In this document: positions 51,684 through 59,897 of the stretch, piece by piece
Layout: each line of letters begins with the position of its first letter
How positions within the stretch are numbered: position 1 is the first letter of the stretch
NCBI GenBank assembly: GCA_910579845.1
Contig: CAJTWL010000009.1
Span: forward strand, 27,374-91,373
Direction: 5' to 3'
Origin: an uncultured Muribaculaceae bacterium
Lineage (GTDB): Bacteria; Bacteroidota; Bacteroidia; Bacteroidales; Muribaculaceae
DNA: 64,000 nt
Made by a program: the position numbers and the translations under genes
Notes under the pieces: generated by a model
Databases searched by the model: none
What the model saw: only the letters and a program-made list of their open reading frames with translations
What the model was told of the DNA's origin: nothing

Positions 51684-53075
51684 ATGCAACAATCTCATAT
51701 AAAGAACAATTTTTTTATCCCCCCGACTGATAAAAATTGCACATTATCTAAAAAAGTGCGCATTGAAACATATGGATGCCAGATGAATGTGGCAGACTCG
51801 GAGGTAGTGGCCGCCATGATGGGCATAGCCGGCTACGAAACTACCGAAAATGACAATGAGGCTGCTGCTGTTCTTCTGAATACCTGTTCAATCCGTGATA
51901 ATGCAGAGCAAAAGATATATTCCCGCATTGCATACTGGAATTCACTACGCCGCAAATTAGGTCGAAACATCATAATAGGCGTTATCGGCTGTATGGCAGA
52001 ACGCCTGAAGCATGAACTGATTGAAAGACACGGTGTCGATCTTGTGGCCGGACCTGACGCATATCTTGACATACCCAATCTGATAGCGGCTGCGGAAGCC
52101 GGTGTCCCGGCTATAAACATCGACCTCTCATCATCTGAGACATATCGCGATATCGTGCCGAGCAGGATCGGATCGAACGGAGTGTCCGGATTCATATCAA
52201 TTATGCGTGGATGCAACAATTTCTGCTCATATTGTATTGTTCCATATACCCGGGGACGAGAACGTTCACGTGAACCTGAAAGCATCTTACGCGAACTGGA
52301 GGATCTCAGGTCAAGGGGTTACAAAGAAGCCACATTGCTCGGACAGAATGTAAACAGTTACAGATTCGATGCCGATGGAAAGGAAACCATTGATTTCCCG
52401 GCACTTCTTGAAATGGTTGCCCAGGCGGCTCCTGACATGCGCATACGTTTCACCACATCTCATCCCAAAGACATGAGTGACCGCACATTGGAAGTTATGT
52501 CTAAATATCCGAATCTCGCACGTCATATACATCTGCCTGTACAAAGCGGGAGCAATTCGGTTTTGAAAGCCATGAACCGCAAATACACCCGCGAATGGTA
52601 TCTTGACCGTGTGGCTGCGATCAGACGCATTCTTCCGGATGCAGGTCTGACAACTGATATGTTCACCGGATTCCACAATGAAAGCGAAGATGATTTCGAG
52701 CAGACGCTTTCGCTTATGCGGGAAGCAGGTTTCGACTCTGCATTCATGTTCAAATATTCCGAACGTCCAGGCACTCTTGCAAGTCGGGAGATGCCGGATA
52801 ATATACCGGAAGATGTCAAAATAGACAGACTGAACCGTATGATAGCTCTTCAGAATGATTTGTCCCTCGAAAGCAACCGCAAGGACATCGGAAAAGTATT
52901 TGAAGTTCTTATTGAAGGCACCTCAAAAAGGAGCGAAAAGGAGTTGTTCGGGAGAACCTCACAAAACAAAGTTGCTGTATTTCCTGCCACCGGTCACAAA
53001 CCTGGAGACTTTGTACGTGTCCGCATTCTCTCCGCCACATCGGCCACACTTCTGGCAGAACTGGTCGTTGAATGA
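51684..53075 (+). CDS. miaB: tRNA-2-methylthio-N6-dimethylallyladenosine synthase
   Basis: Radical-SAM methylthiotransferase modifying A37 of tRNAs that read UNN codons; 463 residues. The ATG at 51684 replaces an apparent TTG start at 51663 that lies in the promoter. Domains in order are UPF0004 (ETYGCQMNVADSE, LNTCSIRDNAEQK, GVIGCMAER, carrying the first cluster cysteines), radical SAM with Cys177, Cys181 and Cys184 (GCNNFCSYC), and a C-terminal TRAM domain. The motif RGRERSR after the cluster is the usual MiaB hallmark. Confidence 0.96.
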   Translation: MQQSHIKNNFFIPPTDKNCTLSKKVRIETYGCQMNVADSEVVAAMMGIAGYETTENDNEAAAVLLNTCSIRDNAEQKIYSRIAYWNSLRRKLGRNIIIGVIGCMAERLKHELIERHGVDLVAGPDAYLDIPNLIAAAEAGVPAINIDLSSSETYRDIVPSRIGSNGVSGFISIMRGCNNFCSYCIVPYTRGRERSREPESILRELEDLRSRGYKEATLLGQNVNSYRFDADGKETIDFPALLEMVAQAAPDMRIRFTTSHPKDMSDRTLEVMSKYPNLARHIHLPVQSGSNSVLKAMNRKYTREWYLDRVAAIRRILPDAGLTTDMFTGFHNESEDDFEQTLSLMREAGFDSAFMFKYSERPGTLASREMPDNIPEDVKIDRLNRMIALQNDLSLESNRKDIGKVFEVLIEGTSKRSEKELFGRTSQNKVAVFPATGHKPGDFVRVRILSATSATLLAELVVE

Positions 53076-53110
53076 GATCTATAAATTATTTTAATCAATC
53101 TCTTATGGTA

Positions 53111-53140
53111 TATAGTGTGTTTGAATTCAAACACACTATA
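53111..53140. repeat. Bare TIR-TIR palindrome, relic of a type 2 element
   Basis: A perfect 30-bp palindrome whose arm TAGTGTGTTTGAATT matches the right end of element D (AGAGTGTGTTTGAATTTAAC). No core is present. It lies directly before the miaB terminator. Confidence 0.7.
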
Positions 53141-53178
53141 AAAACGAAACATCCCTGCAGGGATGTTTCGTTTTTATA
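53141..53178. terminator. Bidirectional terminator between miaB and the PEP-synthase-like gene
   Basis: A perfect uninterrupted dyad of 17 bases per arm (AAAACGAAACATCCCTG with its complement), flanked by A and T runs, between convergent genes. Confidence 0.85.
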
Positions 53179-53198
53179 CGGAATGTAATGCCTACATC

Positions 53199-56174
53199 CT
53201 ACTGTTTACGCACAATGCCCTTTGACTTTCGTCCGTTGATAGCTATCAGCAGAGGCTCTCTGAATTTTACTATTCTTATCCCCTCACTTTCATATTCCGT
53301 CGGCAGGCTGTCGAGATAATCCATATCCACAAGACCATTGCCGCTTTGAGCATCCACAGTAAAATAGCCCACACCGAAACTGGTGAGATTCTGAAAAAAA
53401 TGAGTCCCTTGTGAAGGCTCGATACGGTAACCCGGCAATGCGCTCTCCACTATCAGACGGGCACCGGCAATCTGTGACCATTTCACCGGTATACCGAGAG
53501 CAGAGTCAGATGATCCCCATCTTCCGGGACCTATCAGAACATATGGTTCCCCCTTTTCTGTCAGATCTTTGTTTATTGCGTCTATTTCTGCAGCCAATTG
53601 TGGATTATTCAGAGAATTGAAACTCTTTTGCTTCACATAGACAACTGTTCGTACGTTGTCCATAAGACCATGCCCCAAGGCAGTCTCGCTTCGCAATAGA
53701 AGATCCTCATCAGCTACATCCATTATGGAGTCATCAAGCATCTCCTTGGTATCCACAATAGGACGCATCTGAAGCCAATATACGACACCTTTGTCACTGT
53801 TCTTGATAGCGTCCGGATTTATATTTCCGGCAAATTCAATCTCAACAGGACGCCCCATCTCATATTGACCGGTCTCCAGCATAAAGTCTGTAATCTGGGC
53901 CAACGGAAATACATTATGCTTAAGTACATTGGCAAATGTAACAACCTTCCGGCCTTTGCCGAATTCATTGTCACGGATCATTCGGTCATTGAAATCAAAG
54001 GTAGAGACAAGATATTTAAGCGCACCTGTCTTGAATGCATCTGCGACAGGCACTTTACTTATGTTAAAGCCATCATCGACCTGAAATTCATTATCCTCTC
54101 CCCTATGTTCCCGAAGGGCATAAAGCGAAGTCTGTGTATCACGTAATGCAAGCTCAAGTGTGGATGTCTGAAGCACCTTGTCCGGATGTTTCGGCGAGAA
54201 ACGTAAAGACAGTCCTCCATCAACTATATATTTCCCCAATCCTGCAGCCACCTCCACGACTCCCTCTTCGGATCTTTCATCTCCCGTAGGATAGTAATTG
54301 AGAGAACGACCCACACCCGAAAAACTTGGATAATAATAACCTTCATGATCCTCACCCACGACTTCCTGCAGAATCACAGCCATCTTCTCCTGATCAATCA
54401 CATTGCTTGTGGCATTCATATATGCCTTGGAATCAGAGTAGAACACAGAAGCATACACACCTTTTACAGCATCCGTAAGCATCTTCATCCTGATCTTCTC
54501 ATCTTCCACATACGGAATCATATATGTGGAATATATTCCGGCAAAAGGCTGATAATGCGAATCCTCCAACAAAGAACTGCTTCGTATGGCAAGGGGGCGT
54601 CGTACTACATTGAAAAACGCCCTGAAATCCTCTATCAGGTCATCCGGCAGACGGGCATTCAGAAACGCTTTTAGAATATCTTGATCCGAAGCATCCGACA
54701 ATGCGATCTTATACAGACCGTTGCTGTCCATGAATTCATCAAAAAGATCAGTGCATACAACGACTGTATGAGGAATTGTTATCTGGACTCCGTTATAATC
54801 GTCACAAACGGGATGCCGCTTGATTATCTGGTCTATGAATGCAAGACCACGACCTTTTCCGCCAAGGCTTCCTTCTCCTATACGGGCAAAGTTGCTCCAA
54901 TTGTCATATGAATCCCGATGGAACACAGCAACGACTCCGCGGTTCTTCATTCTCCGATATTTTACTATTGATTCAAATATCAACCGCTTGACACGAGGCG
55001 CATCATCGATATTCGTAAATTTAAAATCCTTTAGAATCTCGGCAATCGGAAACAAGGCTCGCGAATAAAGCCAACGTGACACACTATTAGTTGAGCAATA
55101 ATAGAAAAGCACTTCATCCGGTATGCCTATAGCATCTTTTTGTAAATCCTTAAGATTACGGAAACGCATAAGTTCATCGCCTGTCTGAGGATCCTTGACC
55201 ACGAAATCTCCAAAACCGAAATTTTTTGTCACAGCCTCACGCAGATCAAGTGGCAAAGTCTTGGAGTTTTTATCCAGAAATACATAACCATGACTTTCAG
55301 CGTCACGTCTGTTGGCGCTCTCCTGACTTTCCATTATAATAGGAGTGTAGGGATACCTGTTTCTGACAAGTTTTGCCAGTTTCATGCCGGCATCAGGATC
55401 CTTTTCACCATTTATCGGAAATCTGGCATCAGTGATTATGCCGAGAATATTATCCCCGTATTTCTCAAGCAGTGCCATTGCCTCCTCATAATCACGGGCA
55501 AGAAGGACCTTTGAGCGACCCCGCATTCTCAACATCTGTTCGTGCTCATTCAATGCCTCAGTCGAGAATCGGAGAGACTGCTTGAGCAGGAATTTGAAAA
55601 GATGGGGAAGTATTGAAGAATAAAAACGAATGGAATCTTCCACAAGCAATATGGCTTGCAGACCGACCTCGGTAATGTCGTTATCGGCATTCATCCGGTC
55701 CTCTATCAGCTTTATTATGGCAAGAATCAGATCTACATTTCCAAGCCATGAGAATACATAATCCACACCTCGGAGATCCTCGTTGGCTATTCTACGGCGC
55801 ACCTCTTTCGAAAAGGGTGTCAAAACCACAAGCGGTATGTCGGGATAAAGCTCGTCTATCTTCACAGCTTCCTGAAATGTCTCGCTTATATCCACACCGG
55901 GCATGGCGATAATCAGATCGAACTGTTTGTCTGCAAGAGCATCATACGCTTCCGCATAGTTTGCTACTTTGGTAAACCGTGGAGGCGAAGACAGATTCAA
56001 AGAATTATATTCGTTATAGATCTGCTCGTCCACCCTGCCATCCTCTTCAAGCATAAAAGCATCATATGGGGTGGCAATCAGAAGCACATTGAAGATTCGC
56101 TTCTGCATTAAATCCTGAAAGGCCGTGTCTTTAAGATAGAGACGGCCAAAATTCAAGTCATCAAAATTTTTCAT
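53199..56174 (-). CDS. PEP synthase-like protein with N-terminal receiver-like domains
   Basis: A 991-residue cytoplasmic protein. The central and C-terminal part is the PEP/pyruvate-binding (ATP-grasp-type) domain of PEP synthase and PPDK: GSLGGKGRGLAFIDQI near residue 437, AIRSSSLLEDS near 530 and QMRPI near 830. The first 320 residues are not PEP synthase; they look like one or two response-regulator-like domains (NVLLIATPYDAFMLEED, then AILLVEDSIRFYSS). The phosphohistidine swivel domain and PEP-binding barrel of real PEP synthases are not apparent, so it may be a regulatory or alternative phosphotransfer enzyme. Large Bacteroidetes proteins of this layout are annotated as PEP synthase; the reaction is unproven. 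Confidence 0.7.
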   Translation of the reverse strand: MKNFDDLNFGRLYLKDTAFQDLMQKRIFNVLLIATPYDAFMLEEDGRVDEQIYNEYNSLNLSSPPRFTKVANYAEAYDALADKQFDLIIAMPGVDISETFQEAVKIDELYPDIPLVVLTPFSKEVRRRIANEDLRGVDYVFSWLGNVDLILAIIKLIEDRMNADNDITEVGLQAILLVEDSIRFYSSILPHLFKFLLKQSLRFSTEALNEHEQMLRMRGRSKVLLARDYEEAMALLEKYGDNILGIITDARFPINGEKDPDAGMKLAKLVRNRYPYTPIIMESQESANRRDAESHGYVFLDKNSKTLPLDLREAVTKNFGFGDFVVKDPQTGDELMRFRNLKDLQKDAIGIPDEVLFYYCSTNSVSRWLYSRALFPIAEILKDFKFTNIDDAPRVKRLIFESIVKYRRMKNRGVVAVFHRDSYDNWSNFARIGEGSLGGKGRGLAFIDQIIKRHPVCDDYNGVQITIPHTVVVCTDLFDEFMDSNGLYKIALSDASDQDILKAFLNARLPDDLIEDFRAFFNVVRRPLAIRSSSLLEDSHYQPFAGIYSTYMIPYVEDEKIRMKMLTDAVKGVYASVFYSDSKAYMNATSNVIDQEKMAVILQEVVGEDHEGYYYPSFSGVGRSLNYYPTGDERSEEGVVEVAAGLGKYIVDGGLSLRFSPKHPDKVLQTSTLELALRDTQTSLYALREHRGEDNEFQVDDGFNISKVPVADAFKTGALKYLVSTFDFNDRMIRDNEFGKGRKVVTFANVLKHNVFPLAQITDFMLETGQYEMGRPVEIEFAGNINPDAIKNSDKGVVYWLQMRPIVDTKEMLDDSIMDVADEDLLLRSETALGHGLMDNVRTVVYVKQKSFNSLNNPQLAAEIDAINKDLTEKGEPYVLIGPGRWGSSDSALGIPVKWSQIAGARLIVESALPGYRIEPSQGTHFFQNLTSFGVGYFTVDAQSGNGLVDMDYLDSLPTEYESEGIRIVKFREPLLIAINGRKSKGIVRKQ

Positions 56175-56228
56175 GCTTTACAGGCTTCTTGTCCGATGCC
56201 TTTTGCCTTGACCTCAGACGGGTTTCTT

Positions 56229-56425
56229 AGAGTGTGTTGAGTTTTAAATGATTTTAGCACAGACAGAGACTTCGGAGGGATTTTTCAAAGATTCAGAAGG
56301 GAGCATAGCGGGCTATGTGACCGACTGGATCTTTGGGAAAGCGCCCGAAGGATCGTTTGTGATGAAATCAAAAATTCCCAGACTCTTTATAAATGTTTAA
56401 TTTGGTTTAAAACTCAACATACTCT
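56229..56425 (+). repeat. TIR element copy E (type 2 ends)
   Basis: A 197-bp element between hemD and the PEP-synthase-like gene. The ends are AGAGTGTGTTGAGTTTTAAA and, reversed, AGAGTATGTTGAGTTTTAAA, one difference in 20. Inside: CTTCGG/CCGAAG, CGGAGGGAT, TTTCAAAGAT/ATCTTTGGGAAA, GAAGGGAG, apical GCATAG-CGGG-CTATGT (one wobble) and GACCGACT. Its right end encodes the last residues and stop of hemD. Confidence 0.85.
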
Positions 56426-57161
56426 TAGACTCCAGAAACTTATCAATGGCCTCCGGCATTGAGCGGGCTTCCGGTGACGGGGCGGATATATCTAACCGCA
56501 GACCTGCATTCTCTACAGCCTTGGCTGTGGTTGCCCCGAAAGTCGCTATGAATGTAGGACGCGCATCCTGATCAAAGTCCGGAAAATTTTTCTTAAGCGA
56601 AGCTATTCCTGACGGACTGAAAAATACAAGCATATCATAGTCCAGATCCTCTCCTGGCTGAAAGTCATTGCTTACAGTCCTGTACATTACAACTTTTGAT
56701 ACATCTAACCCGAGACCTTGCAGATAGGAGACATTTTCCTTATGAACATCGGAAATCGGAAAAAGATATTTTTCTGACGGATTCTTGGCAAATGCTGAAT
56801 GCAACTGTTCGTCATCAAGTTTTCCGGTTTTTCCAAATGATATTTTACGTTTTCTGTATACTATATATTTCTGAAGATAAAGGGCTATGGACTCTGTCGT
56901 ACAAAAATACTTCATCGAGTCAGGCACCTTCACTCTCATCTCTTCACAAAGACGGAAATAATGGTCTACTGCCGTGCGTGATGTGAATATCACTGCCGTG
57001 TAGTCCGCAAGATTGACCTTTGCCTGACGAAATTCTTTGGCTGTAAGACCCTCTACCTTTATAAACGGTCTGAATACCATCTCCACACCATATTTTTTAC
57101 ACACATCATAATATGGAGATTTCTCAGAGGAAGGCTGTGGTTGTGATATTAATATTCTCAT
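56397..57161 (-). CDS. hemD: Uroporphyrinogen-III synthase
   Basis: Closes hydroxymethylbilane to uroporphyrinogen III in haem/tetrapyrrole synthesis; 254 residues. The fold is poorly conserved, but the N-terminal strand ISQPQPSSEK, ADYTAVIFTSRTAVDHYF in the first lobe, and MLVFFSPSGIASLKKNF with FIATFGATTAKAVENAGL in the second are the usual HemD landmarks. A DUF4271 gene lies directly upstream, as in many Bacteroidetes. The final nine or so residues (KSMLSFKPN and stop) are encoded by the terminal repeat of element E, suggesting the original C-terminus was replaced. Confidence 0.85.
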   Translation of the reverse strand: MRILISQPQPSSEKSPYYDVCKKYGVEMVFRPFIKVEGLTAKEFRQAKVNLADYTAVIFTSRTAVDHYFRLCEEMRVKVPDSMKYFCTTESIALYLQKYIVYRKRKISFGKTGKLDDEQLHSAFAKNPSEKYLFPISDVHKENVSYLQGLGLDVSKVVMYRTVSNDFQPGEDLDYDMLVFFSPSGIASLKKNFPDFDQDARPTFIATFGATTAKAVENAGLRLDISAPSPEARSMPEAIDKFLESKSMLSFKPN

Positions 57162-57216
57162 CCTTTATATCAAAAGCCGTTGCTCCTCGTAATTATTTAT
57201 TTATCACCCATTTAAT

Positions 57217-58194
57217 CTAGAACATCCGGATAATCCGGACTGTTCCTGCGAACATGAGAATCAACGGAATAATTTCAAGACTACAAAAATAATACAAAAA
57301 AAGCAATAATGAAGCAATTTGACTGAAGAAAATTCTAATTCCTTTATATATGAACATCAGTTTACCTATTCCGAATAGTATAGCTCCAATAACAATTGCG
57401 ACATCGGATCCTCCTGGATAACACAGAGCTACAAGTGCAAGGGGGAATAGTCCCAATGACTCGAGCGCTGTAGCTGAGTTGGCACCTTTTATCCATTCTT
57501 TAGTAATTCTGCTGTCTGAAAATACATTCCCTGTCATCCAATATGCCAACTGCATAAACAGTTTATATGCACTTGCCATACCGATACATATCAACATACC
57601 TGTCATCTGCGAGGAATGCGGAACAACTCCTGACTGGATCCTCAAATAAAGATCCACTCCTTCCCACAAAAGGATTCCGGCACACACAACCCACGTTATG
57701 TTCAGAATAACCATGAAAGAACTCTCCCTCACTGTGTTGTCAAACATATTATGACGCAGACGCGATTCCCTCAGGTCTCTGAATAGTTGTCTGAAATATC
57801 TTGGATTATTTCTCGACTTAAAGCATACAAGACAGAAAAGCAGAGCCAGAAGTGCCAATATCCAGGACATTCCTCCGTCTGTAATATTAACATCCTTTAA
57901 CGGCATGTCAGTTCCATTCTGTTTGATATAATAAGGATCCTCCAGAACAATTCCGAATTCACTCCTCACACGTGCAAGAGAGTCATTCCTTGCAATAATG
58001 ACAGAATCCTCCTTTGCTTTGGCAATAGAATCAGCACGGACATCTGCCACCTGCCATACACGCGGTTTTGAAGAGACGGCGGCATGCTCCTGAGTCATAC
58101 TGACGGGAATGAGATTCTCTTGTTGACGAGGGACTACCACCCCGTCAACACTTTCCCAATTATCGGTATTGTTATATCCTATTGAATCTCGCAT
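57217..58194 (-). CDS. DUF4271 membrane protein
   Basis: Uncharacterised Bacteroidetes membrane protein, 325 residues from the ATG at 58194; a GTG at 58218 overlapping the previous stop is the alternative. The N-terminal 120 residues are soluble with Ala/Asp-rich repeats (RADSIAKAKEDSVIIARND). The C-terminal 200 contain about six transmembrane helices with charged loops (ESRLRHNMFDNTVRESSF). The placement next to hemD is conserved in Bacteroidetes as far as I recall, so a link to tetrapyrrole synthesis or the envelope is plausible, but function is unknown. Confidence 0.8.
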   Translation of the reverse strand: MRDSIGYNNTDNWESVDGVVVPRQQENLIPVSMTQEHAAVSSKPRVWQVADVRADSIAKAKEDSVIIARNDSLARVRSEFGIVLEDPYYIKQNGTDMPLKDVNITDGGMSWILALLALLFCLVCFKSRNNPRYFRQLFRDLRESRLRHNMFDNTVRESSFMVILNITWVVCAGILLWEGVDLYLRIQSGVVPHSSQMTGMLICIGMASAYKLFMQLAYWMTGNVFSDSRITKEWIKGANSATALESLGLFPLALVALCYPGGSDVAIVIGAILFGIGKLMFIYKGIRIFFSQIASLLLFLYYFCSLEIIPLILMFAGTVRIIRMF

Positions 58195-58208
58195 TTCAGA
58201 AACTGTTT

Positions 58209-59237
58209 CTACAACCACCCTTCTTTCTTATACCATTCAATCGATTTCTTAAGACCCTCCTCAAGTGGAGTCTTGGGATCAAACCCAAAAGCGCTCCGGG
58301 CCTTAGATACGTCCACATTCCAGTTTCGCTGTTTCATTATCCTGTATTTATCCCTATTCAGGGTAGAGGGTTTAAGACGCACGACGCCCCATTTTTCAGC
58401 AATTGCAGATACAGCTTTCAGCCCCCATATCGGTACTTTGACAGGCAACACTACTTTCTTCCCCATTATTGATGAGGCAAGTCTGCGGAACTCACTCTGT
58501 GTATAGGAACGGTCTTCCGATATATTGTATGTTTCCCGTACAGGAGCCTTAGCCAATGCGTCAAATACGGCTTTGGCAAGATCTTCCACATATATGAATG
58601 TAAGCATCTGCCTGCGGAAGCCAACCGAAAAATCAAAACCCTTGGCTATTGATTTAAGCATCAGAAAATAATCATGGTCTCTTGGACCATATATCCCTGT
58701 AGGACGGAATATTATATATGGGACACCATCCATGGCAAGCCACATCTCAGCTTTCAATTTTGACGCGCCATACTTGGTATTGGGCATAGGAATCATTGTC
58801 TCGTCAAAGGGAGTATAGCCTTTCTCGTCACCACATCCCATCGCGGACAGCGAACTGATATATAGAAACTTCTCAGGCATTTTATCTGCCGATTTCAAAG
58901 CAGTGGTAAAATGACGCAGATAGTCATAATTAATTTTTGAGAAATCCGAGTATGTTGTCACCTTGGTTGCGCCAAGGTTATAAACTATATAATCCCATTC
59001 CCCACCATCCGGAAACGAGTCTTTCAACTGCCCGGCTATTTCATGAGTTTCCTCGAAATTGAAATTTATAAACTTTATACGCTCATCGGACAGCCATTTA
59101 CGGGAGGTTGACTCACGGACACCTGCCCACACCTCATAGCCGCGTTTCAAGCCCTCTGAGACAAGGAAACCTCCCATGAAACCACCGGCTCCAACTACCA
59201 GCACCCGCTTTCTTTCATTACCCTCTTCCATATTCAT
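58209..59237 (-). CDS. NAD-dependent epimerase/dehydratase (extended SDR)
   Basis: Rossmann-fold extended SDR, 342 residues, with the cofactor loop VGAGGFMGGFL near residue 16 and the catalytic YGASK near 165, preceded by YISSLSAMG. It probably acts on a nucleotide sugar or a related 3-hydroxy substrate; the family is too broad for a specific call. It precedes the DUF4271 gene and follows the polysaccharide-deacetylase gene by 20 bp, all on the minus strand, so it is likely part of a five-gene run ending at hemD. Confidence 0.83.
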   Translation of the reverse strand: MNMEEGNERKRVLVVGAGGFMGGFLVSEGLKRGYEVWAGVRESTSRKWLSDERIKFINFNFEETHEIAGQLKDSFPDGGEWDYIVYNLGATKVTTYSDFSKINYDYLRHFTTALKSADKMPEKFLYISSLSAMGCGDEKGYTPFDETMIPMPNTKYGASKLKAEMWLAMDGVPYIIFRPTGIYGPRDHDYFLMLKSIAKGFDFSVGFRRQMLTFIYVEDLAKAVFDALAKAPVRETYNISEDRSYTQSEFRRLASSIMGKKVVLPVKVPIWGLKAVSAIAEKWGVVRLKPSTLNRDKYRIMKQRNWNVDVSKARSAFGFDPKTPLEEGLKKSIEWYKKEGWL

Positions 59238-59257
59238 ATCTATAAGACTCAGAATTT

Positions 59258-59869
59258 CTATAAGACCCCGAATTCATAGCCGTTCTCTTTCAACCATTCT
59301 ATGCTCTTTGGCAACGCATCGAAAAGTCTTGGAAGACTTTTCAGAGAATCATGAAAGACAATTATTGATCCGGGGCGGGCATACCGCTTTACATTCTCAA
59401 AAACATCATCAGCGTTCAGACGCCTGCTATAATCTCTGGTTACAAGATCATACATTACAATTCTATAATTCTTAACAAGATTTCTCACCTGACTCTTTTT
59501 CAACCAACCGTGCGGTGGTCTGAAAAGTCCGGAACTGATATATCCCGATGCCTCCTTCACATCGGCTACATATCGTTCGCAATTCTCCTTCAGTCCCTGG
59601 AGATGGTGCATTGTATGATTTCCCACCATATGGCCGCGCCTCAACACCTCTTTGTACAGATGAGGATACTTCTTGACATTATCTCCCACCATAAAGAAAG
59701 TGCCTTTGACATCGTAAGTGTCAAGAAGATCAAGAAGCCGCGGAGTGACCTCAGGAATTGGTCCGTCATCAAAAGTAAGATAAACCATCTTCCTTTCTTC
59801 ATCTTCAACTCTGAAAAGAGCCTCGGGACATTTCCTACGGAGCCACTCCGGTGGTCGCTCTATAAACAT
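59258..59869 (-). CDS. Polysaccharide deacetylase (NodB homology)
   Basis: Carbohydrate esterase 4-type deacetylase of 203 residues acting on N-acetylated glycan. NodB motifs are present: TFDDGP near residue 32 (catalytic base Asp and metal Asp), GNHTMHH (metal His pair), RPPHG (motif 3), and a C-terminal SIIVFHDS with His. There is no clear signal peptide or lipobox, so it may be cytoplasmic-facing or exported by another route. A ribosome-binding GGGAAG precedes the ATG. It follows the DUF2723 gene by 28 bp. Confidence 0.9.
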   Translation of the reverse strand: MFIERPPEWLRRKCPEALFRVEDEERKMVYLTFDDGPIPEVTPRLLDLLDTYDVKGTFFMVGDNVKKYPHLYKEVLRRGHMVGNHTMHHLQGLKENCERYVADVKEASGYISSGLFRPPHGWLKKSQVRNLVKNYRIVMYDLVTRDYSRRLNADDVFENVKRYARPGSIIVFHDSLKSLPRLFDALPKSIEWLKENGYEFGVL

Positions 59870-59897
59870 ATGACTTCCCTCGTTTTATATCCTTTTG

